This document shows, in pieces, positions 20,618-28,303 of a stretch of 64,000 nucleotides of DNA. The notes under the pieces were generated by a model, which worked only from the letters and a program-made list of their open reading frames with translations, ran no database searches and was not told the DNA's origin. The stretch is from Microbacterium sp. M28 (GTDB taxonomy: Bacteria > Actinomycetota > Actinomycetes > Actinomycetales > Microbacteriaceae): assembly GCF_025836995.1 (NCBI RefSeq), contig NZ_CP107546.1, positions 1,364,001 through 1,428,000 on the forward strand, in the 5' to 3' direction. The first letter of the stretch is position 1. Each line of letters opens with the position of its first letter. Both the position numbers and the translations under genes were made by a program.

Positions 20618-21871
20618 TCAGCCGGCAGGTTCGGATGCTCGCAGTGACATCTGATGGAACGTGCGCCTGCTCAGCGGTACCGTCATGAGGAGCGCCATCG
20701 CGCCGCCGTAGAGGGCGAACGGCACCCACAGCGGGAGGACGCCGGCGAGTGCGCCGAACAAGGCCATCGCCACCGGCATCAGGCAATCGTCGCCCAGTCG
20801 CAGGATCGAGCTGAGGCGTCCGAGGAAGTCGGGAGCCGCGGTTGCGGCGAACGTGGCGCCGAGCAAGGCGGACGCGAAGCCGGCCGTCAGACCGATGACG
20901 AGGGCCCCGGTGCCGACGACATAGGGCGAGCCGATGCCCAGCGCGACGATGCCCGCACCCTGCACGATCAGGGCGATGAAGGCGCCGCGCGCTTCGTGCC
21001 GCGGCCGCCAGCGCACGACGACCAGCGCGCCGATCATCGCACCTCCGCCGACCAGCGCCTCCAGGATGCCGACGGCGCCGGCGCCCCACCCGCGCTGGGT
21101 CGCCTGCAACGGGATGCCGATGGCGATCGCCGGACCGACTGCGAGGTTCAGCCCGGAGAGGGCGATGACGAGCGTTCGGGTGGCCCGCTCGGTGCGCAGA
21201 TGGCGGAAGCCGTCCGCCACCCCGCTCAGCACGCTCTGCTCCGTCGACGCCCGCGGCAGTGCGAACCGTGGGCGCAGCCAGAGCACGATGAACACGATGA
21301 CGATCGTGTAGGTGAGCGTGTTCACCGCAGCGCTGCCGACGATGCCGAACAGAGCGACCAGGAACCCGCCGAACGCGGCACCGGCCATCGTGCCGAGGCG
21401 CGACAGCGTCTGGCTGAGAGCGGAGTAGGCGGGCAGATCGTCCGGCGAGACGAGCTGTCGGGGCATCGTGCCGGCGGCCGGCTCGAAGAACGCATCGCAC
21501 AGGCCGAAGGCGACGCTCGCGATCAGCAGCAGGGCGACCGTCGGTGGTGTCGCGAGGCACCAGACGGCGACGGTGACGAGGACGACGACGCGCAGCGCGT
21601 TGAAGATCACCATCAGCCGTCGTGCGTTGCCCCGATCGGCGTACGCCCCGCCGACGAGCAGGACGACGGCGCGCGGAACCGTGCCGGCGGCGATCACGAG
21701 TCCTGCGACGGCGGGGGAGGCGATCTGCACCGCCGTCCACGCGAACGCGATCGTGAAGATCGCGTCCCCGGCATCAGAGAGGGCCTTGACGAGCAGCCAG
21801 GCCTGCACCATGCGGTCGCGGGAGAAGGCAGGGGGTTGCCGCAGCATCCGCGGTTCGACCGTCGAGGTCAT
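20618..21871 (-). CDS. MFS transporter (MFS_1/MFS_3, macrolide-efflux-like)
   Basis: 417 residues with about twelve membrane segments and the loop motif GGAYADRGNARRLMV. The pattern VKALSDAGDAIFTIAFAW at the N-terminus is typical of the MFS_3 group that includes Mef-type exporters. It is translated one base after the stop of an ArsR-type regulator gene, so it is probably under that regulator's control. The substrate is unknown. Confidence 0.88.
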   Translation of the reverse strand: MTSTVEPRMLRQPPAFSRDRMVQAWLLVKALSDAGDAIFTIAFAWTAVQIASPAVAGLVIAAGTVPRAVVLLVGGAYADRGNARRLMVIFNALRVVVLVTVAVWCLATPPTVALLLIASVAFGLCDAFFEPAAGTMPRQLVSPDDLPAYSALSQTLSRLGTMAGAAFGGFLVALFGIVGSAAVNTLTYTIVIVFIVLWLRPRFALPRASTEQSVLSGVADGFRHLRTERATRTLVIALSGLNLAVGPAIAIGIPLQATQRGWGAGAVGILEALVGGGAMIGALVVVRWRPRHEARGAFIALIVQGAGIVALGIGSPYVVGTGALVIGLTAGFASALLGATFAATAAPDFLGRLSSILRLGDDCLMPVAMALFGALAGVLPLWVPFALYGGAMALLMTVPLSRRTFHQMSLRASEPAG

Positions 21872-21872
21872 C

Positions 21873-22409
21873 TCACACCTCCGTGGGAAAGCCGTGCGCG
21901 AAGAAGAAGACCGGCAGGCGCTCCTGCCCGTCTTCGCGGTCGATCCCGGCGCCCCACTCGTCCAGCAGCGCCGTCAGGCGCTGTCCGAGATCGCGCAACT
22001 CCGCCGGGGTCGCCCATTTCAGCGCGTCCGTCGCGAATCCCTCGACATCGCTGTCGGGCGATACGCGATGCCAGCGCTGGAGCAGCTCCAGCTGATGGCG
22101 TACGTTCGCACGCTGAGCCTCGCGTGCCAGCAGGGCGTCCGCGGGGGAGTCGAAGTCGGATTCGGACCAGGTGAATGTGCGGCGCGACAGCCGCCACCAG
22201 CTCGTCCGCCGGTCACCCGTCGGGTCGTCGACCTGCTCGACGACCCCGGCTTTCTGCAGCATCCGCAGATGGTGGCTGATACTTCCCACCTGTGCATCGA
22301 ACACCCGGGCGAGCGTGCCGACCTGTGTCGCGTCGTGCAGCTGCAGGTGGTCGATGATGCGCCGGCGCAGCGGATGGTGCACGGCGGTGATGACGGAGAT
22401 CTTTTCCAC
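21873..22409 (-). CDS. ArsR/HTH_20-family transcriptional regulator
   Basis: 178 residues. An N-terminal winged helix (HPLRRRIIDHLQLHDATQVG then DAQVGSISHHLRMLQKAGVV, about residues 12-57) is followed by a helical C-terminal half found in regulators paired with MFS genes. There is no ArsR-type CxC metal site, so it is probably not a metal sensor. It forms an operon with the downstream MFS gene. A perfect palindrome, ACAAGA-GT-TCTTGT, lies 33 bp upstream and overlaps a TATACA box, consistent with autorepression. Confidence 0.87.
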   Translation of the reverse strand: MEKISVITAVHHPLRRRIIDHLQLHDATQVGTLARVFDAQVGSISHHLRMLQKAGVVEQVDDPTGDRRTSWWRLSRRTFTWSESDFDSPADALLAREAQRANVRHQLELLQRWHRVSPDSDVEGFATDALKWATPAELRDLGQRLTALLDEWGAGIDREDGQERLPVFFFAHGFPTEV

Positions 22410-22441
22410 GCAGGCAACGCTAGGCGCGACCCGCAGTTCTC

Positions 22442-22458
22442 ACAAGAGTTCTTGTATA
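22442..22458 (-). promoter_or_regulatory. Palindrome ACAAGA-GT-TCTTGT overlapping a -10 box
   Basis: The arms at 22442-22447 and 22450-22455 are perfect. On the minus strand TATACA (22458-22453) overlaps the palindrome and is a good -10 for the regulator/MFS operon. This geometry is typical of an autorepressor operator. The site also lies just past the stop of the upstream DUF4349 gene, so the two operons are separated here. Confidence 0.55.
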
Positions 22459-22468
22459 CCCCGGAAAA

Positions 22469-23542
22469 TCAGGGTTTCTCGTCCGTTCGACTACGCCGCC
22501 GTGCCCGTCGGGTCAGCCAGACGATCACGAGCACCACCGCGGCGACGGCGATCCACGGCAGTAGGAATCCGAGCGCGATCACCAGGGCGTTCAGCGATAC
22601 GATCAAGCCGTTCCAGCCAGCCTGCAGGCCGTCGGAGAACCCGGCAGGGTCGGCCTCGGCCGTCTTCGTCTCCGGGACGAGTTCGATCTGCAGCGACGAC
22701 ATCGCGACCTGATCTTCGAGCGCAGCCAGCTGCTGCTGGTACGACTCCAGCTCGGCCTGCCGGTCCGTCAGTGCGACCTCCGCCTCGATCAGCTCGGAGA
22801 CCGATCCGGACTGCGACATCAGCTCGGTCAGCCGGGCGACCGATGCCTCGAGGGCTTCGACGCGGGCGCGCAGGTCGATCGCCGTCGAGGTGACGTCCTG
22901 CTTCGTGAGCGAGGAGGACACCACTTCGCCGGCGTCGTCGAGCTCGGCGATAACGGCGGTCAGATCCTCGGACGGAACGCGGATGCTGATCCACCCGTAC
23001 CCGCCTTCCGGCGGGACCGGCATCGACGAGTCGGTGGCCTCAGCCCTGGAGATGCTGGTGCTCTCGACGTACCCGCCGTGCTCGTCGGCGATGTCTCCGA
23101 TCACGCTGACGGCCGCGGGGACCTCGGCGACCTCGACCGTCGCCGATGCCGTTGCGATGATCTCGCGATCGCCTTCGCCGGCACCGGCAGCCTGCTCCGG
23201 GTTCGTCGCGACGGACGCGGAATCCTCGACGGCCGTCCCGTCCAGGCCGACGACGCCCGATTCGGGAGCGACCTCGGCGACGGACCCGCCCGAGGTACTC
23301 ATGTCCGCACTCGTGGACGTCGGGGAGACGGCGTTCAGGATGGGTGGCGTGATCAGGATGCCGAGCGCGAAAGCGGCGGCGATCCCGGCGCCGGTGAGCC
23401 AGCGCCGACGCCTGCTCCGCCCAGGCGCGGATGCGGACGCGACTCGTGCCGGTTCGTCGGCGATCCGCTCGAACACACCGTCCTCGATACGGGCGACGGC
23501 CTCGTCGGACAGCTCGGGGAGGGCGGTGCTCTGATCGTTCAT
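22469..23542 (-). CDS. DUF4349 membrane protein, partner of an ECF sigma factor
   Basis: 357 residues. It has a cytoplasmic N-terminus of about 45 residues, one membrane segment (about 50-70), and a large extracytoplasmic DUF4349 domain with a coiled-coil centre (about 215-300: LRARVEALEASVARLTELMS and onward). A second membrane segment (about 318-345) is followed by a basic tail. The start overlaps the sigma-factor stop (ATGA at 23539-23542). The N-terminal LPELSDEAVARIEDGVFERI may serve as the sigma-binding anti-sigma part, analogous to ZAS-less anti-sigma proteins, but no zinc motif is present and this is inference. Confidence 0.85.
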   Translation of the reverse strand: MNDQSTALPELSDEAVARIEDGVFERIADEPARVASASAPGRSRRRRWLTGAGIAAAFALGILITPPILNAVSPTSTSADMSTSGGSVAEVAPESGVVGLDGTAVEDSASVATNPEQAAGAGEGDREIIATASATVEVAEVPAAVSVIGDIADEHGGYVESTSISRAEATDSSMPVPPEGGYGWISIRVPSEDLTAVIAELDDAGEVVSSSLTKQDVTSTAIDLRARVEALEASVARLTELMSQSGSVSELIEAEVALTDRQAELESYQQQLAALEDQVAMSSLQIELVPETKTAEADPAGFSDGLQAGWNGLIVSLNALVIALGFLLPWIAVAAVVLVIVWLTRRARRRSRTDEKP

Positions 23543-24096
23543 GCGTCTCTCACTTCCTGGACGGTGCCTCGCAATTGCGTGCGCACTCGGGAGAGACGGT
23601 TGCGGACGACCGCGTGGCTGACGCCGAGCTCTTCGGCTGCGGCCTGGTAGGCGTAGCCTTCTGACGCGCACAGCCGGAAGATCTCGCGGTCGAGTTCGCC
23701 GAGCGTGCCGATCTCTGCGGCGATGCGCTCGGCCAACTCGGCCGAGATGACCTGATCCTCGACGTTCACCGTGTCGGCGATCGTCGCATCGGGTGCCTCG
23801 GTCGTGTGTTCGCGGTCGCGGATCCGCCGACGCAGGCGATTGGCCGCCTGGAACCGGCAGATGGTCGCCAGCCAGGGCAGCAGCGATTCGCCCGCGAGCT
23901 CGAGCGTCGGAAGTTTGCGCCAGGCGACGACGAACGTCTCCTGCGTGACATCCTCGGCATCCACGACCGATCCGAGGATGCCGTGTGCGATCCAGTACAC
24001 CGGCCGTACGTGCGCACGGTAGATCGTGCGGAACGCGCGCTCATCGCCGGCAGCAGCCGCTGCCGCCCATTCCTGGTCTTCCGATCGCTCAGGCAT
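23539..24096 (-). CDS. ECF RNA polymerase sigma factor
   Basis: 185 residues. Region 2 is GDERAFRTIYRAHVRPVYWI through VVDAEDVTQETFVVAWRKLP (about 17-65); region 4 is LGELDREIFRLCASEGYAYQAAAEELGVSHAVVRNRLSRVR (about 128-168, described by span). It directs RNA polymerase to a small regulon. ATG 24096 follows GGAG by four bases; a GTG eight codons upstream is possible. It is co-translated with the DUF4349 membrane protein, which probably controls it. Confidence 0.92.
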   Translation of the reverse strand: MPERSEDQEWAAAAAAGDERAFRTIYRAHVRPVYWIAHGILGSVVDAEDVTQETFVVAWRKLPTLELAGESLLPWLATICRFQAANRLRRRIRDREHTTEAPDATIADTVNVEDQVISAELAERIAAEIGTLGELDREIFRLCASEGYAYQAAAEELGVSHAVVRNRLSRVRTQLRGTVQEVRDA

Positions 24097-24170
24097 CCTG
24101 CTCCGTTCGGTGTCTCTCACCTCGGAAGTGTCGACGGATGCCTCATCGTCTCAGATCGGATCGGATGCCG

Positions 24171-24800
24171 TCAGTGCTGGTTCTGCGCGTGCGCTTCCGT
24201 GAGCGTCTTCTGGGACATCCGGTCGATCCAGGCGAGTGCGAGAGCCGAGACGATGAAGACCATGTGGATGACGACCTGCCACAGCACGCCGGTCGGCGTG
24301 TAGACCGTTCCTTCGAAGTCGACGCCGTTCTCGTCCATGGAGCCGACGGCGATGAACGTCTTGAGGAGGTGGATCGAGGAGATGCCGATGATGGCCATCG
24401 CGAGCTTGACCTTCAGGACGTTCGCGTTGACGTGCGAGAGCCACTCGGGCTGGTCGGGATGCCCGTCGACGTTGATCCGCGACACGAACGTCTCGTACCC
24501 GCCGATGATCACCATGATGAGCAGATTCGCGATCATGACGACGTCGATCAGGCCGAGGACGCTCAGCATGATCGTCGCCTCGTTGATGTGCGTGATGTTC
24601 CCGAACACGTCTTCCGTGATCAGGTGCCACAACTCGACCATGAACACGATGACGTAGACGACCTGGGCGATGATCAGGCCGATGTACAGGGGCGCCTGCA
24701 GCCAGCGGCTGACGAAGATCAGCGACCCGATCGATTTCGCCCAGGGGTTGCGCGGCGTGGTCTCGAGCGGGTCAGCAGCGGTGTCGATCTGAGAGGTCAC
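24171..24800 (-). CDS. UPF0114 (YqhA-like) membrane protein
   Basis: 209 residues with four membrane segments (about 27-57, 77-102, 130-150 and 175-195). The family wording is visible in FVSRWLQAPLYIGLIIAQ, LGLIDVVMIANLLIMVIIGGYETFVSR and NVLKVKLAMAIIGISSIHLL. The function of the family is unknown. It starts with GTG 24800 and is divergent from the TerC gene and its leader. Confidence 0.88.
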   Translation of the reverse strand: MTSQIDTAADPLETTPRNPWAKSIGSLIFVSRWLQAPLYIGLIIAQVVYVIVFMVELWHLITEDVFGNITHINEATIMLSVLGLIDVVMIANLLIMVIIGGYETFVSRINVDGHPDQPEWLSHVNANVLKVKLAMAIIGISSIHLLKTFIAVGSMDENGVDFEGTVYTPTGVLWQVVIHMVFIVSALALAWIDRMSQKTLTEAHAQNQH

Positions 24801-24843
24801 GGCGACTATTCCATCATGTCCGGTCGTCGTGTCGATCCTCCGC

Positions 24844-24981
24844 TACGATGAATACCTGCGAGAGGGAGTATCCCGTCCTCGCGCCCTCGTCATCACGAGC
24901 ACCGACAGCGCTGCTCCGGGGGTGCGGCGCACACCGTGCGTGGGAGAGACTTTCGGCCTTTTCCCGTCCCCTCTCGAAAGG
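24844..24981 (+). promoter_or_regulatory. Candidate yybP-ykoY (Mn2+) riboswitch controlling TerC
   Basis: TACGAT (24844-24849) is a -10 box. The RNA that follows shows the three conserved pieces of the yybP-ykoY aptamer in order: GGGAGTA (24864-24870), CGTCATCACG (24888-24897) and GAGACTTTCGGCC (24946-24958). P1 can form between CGAGAG (24859-24864) and CTTTCG (24950-24955). A competing helix CGAGAGGG/CCCTCTCG (24859-24866/24969-24976) abuts the AAAGG ribosome-binding site (24977-24981), and CCTTT (24957-24961) can also mask AAAGG. This looks like translational control. Mn2+ sensing and the TerC/MntP association are known for the family; this instance is inferred from motifs. Confidence 0.68.
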
Positions 24982-24993
24982 TGCCGTGCGCCC

Positions 24994-26010
24994 TTGGAAA
25001 TCCCCATCTGGTTCGAAGTGACCTCGCTGGTGGTTCTGACTCTCATCCTCATCGGTGACCTCCTCCTGGTGCGGCTGCGTCCGCACATCCCCTCGACGAA
25101 GGAGTCCTCCCTCTGGGTGGCCTTCTACGTCGGTCTGGCCGTGATCTTCGCCGGGCTGCTCTACGTCATCGCCGGCGGCCAGTACGCCGGTGAATTCCTC
25201 ACCGGCTGGGCACTGGAATACAGCCTGTCGATCGACAACCTGTTCGTCTTCGTGCTGATCATGGCCCAGTTCGCCGTGCCGCGGCGCCTGCAGCAGCAGG
25301 TGCTGATGGTCGGCATCATCATCGCCCTCGTGCTCCGAGGAATCTTCATCATCCTCGGCGTGGCCATCATCGAGAACTTCTCGCCGATCTTCTACCTGTT
25401 CGGTGCGTTCCTCATCTGGACCGCGATCCGTCAGGCGACACCGGAGGGCGACCACGAGGGCGAGGTCAAGCGCGAGAACTTCATCGTTCGACTGCTGCGC
25501 CGTCGCATCGACATCAGCGACGAGTACGACCAGGGCAAGCTGCGCACCACGGTCGACGGCAAGCGGATGTGGACGCCGATGATCATCGTCTTCGTCGCGA
25601 TCGGCGTCACCGACCTGATGTTCGCGATCGACTCCATCCCTGCGATCTTCAGCATCACCCAGAACAGCTTCCTGGTGTTCACCGCGAACATCTTCGCTCT
25701 CATGGGTCTCCGCCAGCTGTACTTCCTCCTCGGCGATCTGCTCGACCGACTGCGCTACCTGCACTACGGCATCGCCGTCATCCTCGGATTCATCGGAATC
25801 AAGCTGATCCTGCACGCGATGCACGTCAACGAGCTGCCGTTCATCAACGGCGGCGAGCACATCGAGTGGGCGCCGGACATCCCGATCTGGCTGTCGCTCA
25901 CGGTGATCGTCGCGTCGATGGGCGTCGCCACGGTCGCGAGCCTGATCGCGTCGGCGAACGACAAGCGCCGTGCGCCGGAGGAGCTGCACCCCGAGCCGCC
26001 GACGCACTGA
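24994..26010 (+). CDS. TerC/Alx-family integral membrane protein, probable Mn2+ exporter
   Basis: 338 residues, about nine membrane segments. The family's acidic membrane motifs are present: ALEYSLSIDNLFVFVLIM and IGVTDLMFAIDSIPAIFSI. Several TerC proteins export manganese, which fits the upstream yybP-ykoY candidate. The start is taken as TTG 24994 (then EIPIWFEVTS), preceded by AAAGG. The frame stays open upstream to 24829, but those bases are the putative riboswitch and encode no family sequence. A terminator-like inverted repeat follows at 26031. Confidence 0.9.
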   Translation: MEIPIWFEVTSLVVLTLILIGDLLLVRLRPHIPSTKESSLWVAFYVGLAVIFAGLLYVIAGGQYAGEFLTGWALEYSLSIDNLFVFVLIMAQFAVPRRLQQQVLMVGIIIALVLRGIFIILGVAIIENFSPIFYLFGAFLIWTAIRQATPEGDHEGEVKRENFIVRLLRRRIDISDEYDQGKLRTTVDGKRMWTPMIIVFVAIGVTDLMFAIDSIPAIFSITQNSFLVFTANIFALMGLRQLYFLLGDLLDRLRYLHYGIAVILGFIGIKLILHAMHVNELPFINGGEHIEWAPDIPIWLSLTVIVASMGVATVASLIASANDKRRAPEELHPEPPTH

Positions 26011-26030
26011 CCCGGCGTCACGGGGCCCTG

Positions 26031-26086
26031 ACCACCCGCCGCATCGGTGTAAGCTGACCGACATGCGGCGGGTGGTTCTCCTTCTT
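26031..26086 (+). terminator. 14-bp perfect inverted repeat with T-rich tail after terC, overlapping the leu promoter
   Basis: ACCACCCGCCGCAT (26031-26044) and ATGCGGCGGGTGGT (26063-26076) are perfect complements around an 18-bp spacer; the right arm is followed by TCTCCTTCTT. For transcripts from terC this is a good intrinsic terminator. The spacer contains TAAGCT (26050-26055), the -10 of the leu leader, and the right arm is the first 14 bases of the leader peptide gene, so the same DNA serves two purposes. Confidence 0.7.
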
Positions 26087-26113
26087 AGCAGCCGCGACGA
26101 GACCTCGTTCTAG
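26063..26113 (+). CDS. Leucine leader peptide of leuCD (MRRVVLLLSSRDETSF)
   Basis: A 16-codon frame, ATG to TAG, with consecutive Val-Val-Leu-Leu-Leu codons (gtg gtt ctc ctt ctt). TAAGCT stands seven bases before ATG, so it would be translated as a leaderless message. Its stop falls in the loop of a perfect 11-bp hairpin (26092-26129) that precedes leuC. Branched-chain residue runs in a short peptide before leu genes are the hallmark of ribosome-mediated attenuation. The two CTT codons are rare in this GC-rich genome, which would sharpen the response. Function is inferred. Confidence 0.75.
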   Translation: MRRVVLLLSSRDETSF

Positions 26114-26129
26114 GCCTTTCTCGTCGCGG
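26092..26129 (+). promoter_or_regulatory. Attenuator-type hairpin before leuC
   Basis: CCGCGACGAGA (26092-26102) pairs perfectly with TCTCGTCGCGG (26119-26129) across a 16-nt loop containing the leader peptide stop. A ribosome stalled on the Val/Leu codons (26072-26086) would leave the hairpin free to form or re-pair, while one reaching the stop would cover its 5' arm. There is no U-tract, so it might act on translation or with Rho rather than as an intrinsic terminator. Confidence 0.6.
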
Positions 26130-26173
26130 TGTCCAGCGTGGGCCGCCCTGCGATTCCCGGAGACGAAAGACGC

Positions 26174-27631
26174 ATGACCATCGACGCATCAGACATTCCC
26201 GCCCGCCCTCGCACGCTCGCCGAGAAGGTCTGGGATGACCACCTCGTCGTGAAGGGCGAGAACGGCGAACCGGATCTCATCTACATCGACCTGCACCTGG
26301 TGCACGAGGTCACGAGCCCTCAGGCCTTCGACGGTCTGCGGACCGAGGGCCGTCCGCTGCGCCGGCTCGACCTGACGATCGCGACCGAGGATCACAACAC
26401 GCCGACGCTCGACATCGACAAGCCGATCGCCGACCTCACCAGCCGCACGCAGATCGAGACGTTGCGCCGCAACGCCGAGGAGTTCGGCGTCCGCATCCAC
26501 TCGCTGGGCGACGCGGAGCAGGGCATCGTGCACGTCGTCGGCCCCCAGCTCGGCCTGACCATGCCCGGCATCACGGTCGTGTGCGGTGACTCGCACACCT
26601 CGACGCACGGCGCGTTCGGCGCGATGGCCTTCGGCATCGGCACCAGCGAGGTCGAGCACGTCATGGCGACGCAGACCCTGCCGCTCAAGCCCTTCAAGAC
26701 CATGGCCATCACGGTCGAGGGCGAGCTGAAGCCCGGCGTGAGCGCGAAGGACATCATCCTCGCGGTGATCGCGAAGATCGGCACCGGCGGCGGACAGGGC
26801 TACGTCCTGGAGTTCCGCGGCAGTGCGATCCGCGCTCTCTCCATGGAGGGGCGCATGACGATCTGCAACATGTCGATCGAGGCGGGCGCCCGCGCCGGCA
26901 TGGTCGCACCGGACGAGACGACGTTCGCGTACGTGAAGGACAAGCCGCACGCGCCGCAGGGCCAGGACTGGGAGGATGCCGTCGCCTACTGGCGCACGCT
27001 TCCCACCGACGAGGGGGCGGCCTTCGACGCCGAGGTCTTCATCGACGCGAACGAACTCGAGCCGTTCGTGACCTGGGGAACCAATCCCGGCCAAGGCAGC
27101 TCGCTCTCGGCATTCGTGCCGGACCCCGCGGAGATCGCGGACCCGAACGAGCGCGCCGCCGCCGAGCGTGCGCTCGAGTACATGGCTCTGACGCCGGGCA
27201 CCCCGCTCAAGGAGGTGCCCGTGGATGCCGTCTTCATGGGCTCCTGCACCAACAGCCGCATCGAGGACCTTCGGGCCTTCGCGTCGATCGTGAAGGGCCG
27301 CAAGAAGGCCGAGGGCGTCCGCGTCATGGTCGTGCCCGGTTCCGCTCGCGTGCGTCTGGAGGCCGAGGCCGAGGGCCTGGACAAGATCTTCACCGACTTC
27401 GGCGCCGAGTGGCGTTTCGCGGGCTGCTCGATGTGCCTCGGCATGAACCCCGATCAGCTCGCCCCGGGGGAGCGCTGCGCCTCGACCTCCAACCGCAACT
27501 TCGAAGGCCGACAGGGCAAGGGCGGCCGCACGCACCTCGTGTCCCCGCTGGTCGCCGCCGCGACCGCCGTCCGTGGCACGCTGTCCAGTCCCAGCGATCT
27601 CGCACCCGCCGACGAGCTGATCGGAGCCTGA
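26174..27631 (+). CDS. leuC: 3-isopropylmalate dehydratase large subunit
   Basis: Aconitase-family enzyme that isomerises 2- to 3-isopropylmalate together with LeuD. 485 residues, normal length. The 4Fe-4S cysteines are in [10 protein letters not shown] and [10 protein letters not shown]; other family blocks are [24 protein letters not shown] (described by span near 137-160) and the C-terminal [15 protein letters not shown] 26174 is 60 bp downstream of the leader peptide stop. leuD follows after a two-base gap. Confidence 0.97.
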   Translation: MTIDASDIPARPRTLAEKVWDDHLVVKGENGEPDLIYIDLHLVHEVTSPQAFDGLRTEGRPLRRLDLTIATEDHNTPTLDIDKPIADLTSRTQIETLRRNAEEFGVRIHSLGDAEQGIVHVVGPQLGLTMPGITVVCGDSHTSTHGAFGAMAFGIGTSEVEHVMATQTLPLKPFKTMAITVEGELKPGVSAKDIILAVIAKIGTGGGQGYVLEFRGSAIRALSMEGRMTICNMSIEAGARAGMVAPDETTFAYVKDKPHAPQGQDWEDAVAYWRTLPTDEGAAFDAEVFIDANELEPFVTWGTNPGQGSSLSAFVPDPAEIADPNERAAAERALEYMALTPGTPLKEVPVDAVFMGSCTNSRIEDLRAFASIVKGRKKAEGVRVMVVPGSARVRLEAEAEGLDKIFTDFGAEWRFAGCSMCLGMNPDQLAPGERCASTSNRNFEGRQGKGGRTHLVSPLVAAATAVRGTLSSPSDLAPADELIGA

Positions 27632-27633
27632 TC

Positions 27634-28230
27634 ATGGAGAAGTTCACCACACACACCGGCATCGCGGCCCCGCTGAAGCGCTCGAACGTCGACACCGACC
27701 AGATCATCCCTGCGGTGTTCCTCAAGCGCGTCACCAAGACGGGGTTCGACGACGCGCTGTTCCACGCGTGGCGACAGGACCCGGAGTTCGTCCTGAACCA
27801 GCAGTCGTTCCAGGGCGCATCCGTGCTCGTCGCAGGACCCGATTTCGGGACCGGCTCGAGCCGTGAACACGCCGTCTGGGCCCTGCGCGACTTCGGTTTC
27901 ACGGTCGTGCTGAGCCCCCGGTTCGCGGACATCTTCCGCGGTAACTCGGGCAAGCAGGGTCTGCTCGCCGCGACCATCTCCGAAGAGGACCTGGAGACGA
28001 TCTGGGCGCTGATCGACGAGGAGCCCGGTCGCTCCATCACCGTCGACCTCGAGGCGCGCACCGCCACGATCGGCGACTTCCAGGCCACCATCGGCGTCGA
28101 CGATTACACTAGATGGCGGCTCCTTGAAGGGCTCGATGACATCGGGCTCACGCTGCGCAACGAAGACAAGATCGCGCAGTTCGAGGCCCGCCGCGAAGCG
28201 TGGCGGCCACGGACCCTTCCCGTTCTCTGA
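27634..28230 (+). CDS. leuD: 3-isopropylmalate dehydratase small subunit
   Basis: 198-residue partner of LeuC that supplies the swivelling aconitase domain. Signatures are [16 protein letters not shown] near the N-terminus and [18 protein letters not shown] (substrate-contact loop). It starts two bases after the leuC stop, so it is co-transcribed and governed by the same leader. A perfect 8-bp hairpin spans its stop codon. Confidence 0.97.
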   Translation: MEKFTTHTGIAAPLKRSNVDTDQIIPAVFLKRVTKTGFDDALFHAWRQDPEFVLNQQSFQGASVLVAGPDFGTGSSREHAVWALRDFGFTVVLSPRFADIFRGNSGKQGLLAATISEEDLETIWALIDEEPGRSITVDLEARTATIGDFQATIGVDDYTRWRLLEGLDDIGLTLRNEDKIAQFEARREAWRPRTLPVL

Positions 28231-28236
28231 ACGGGA
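28218..28236 (+). terminator. Perfect hairpin spanning the leuD stop
   Basis: TCCCGTTC (28218-28225), loop tct, GAACGGGA (28229-28236). A second short hairpin GGGGC-atcc-GCCCC (28247-28260) and the palindrome CGGCACGTGCCG (28263-28274) follow before murA. No U-tract follows any of them, so termination is uncertain; they may instead mark the leuCD 3' end as processing or partial-termination structures. Confidence 0.4.
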
Positions 28237-28303
28237 CCGTGAGCCCGGGGCATCCGCCCCAGCGGCACGTGCCGTGATCCGTGGAAACGAAGTGAGGCCC
28301 CGA

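Noticed and set aside
20654..22174. A 506-codon plus-strand frame opposite the MFS/ArsR genes
   Set aside because: Composition (Arg, Asp, Glu, His rich) typical of antisense frames; no domain, and the minus-strand genes are certain.
24829..24993. N-terminal extension of TerC
   Set aside because: The encoded residues are unlike TerC, and the same bases carry the conserved riboswitch pieces and the -10 box.
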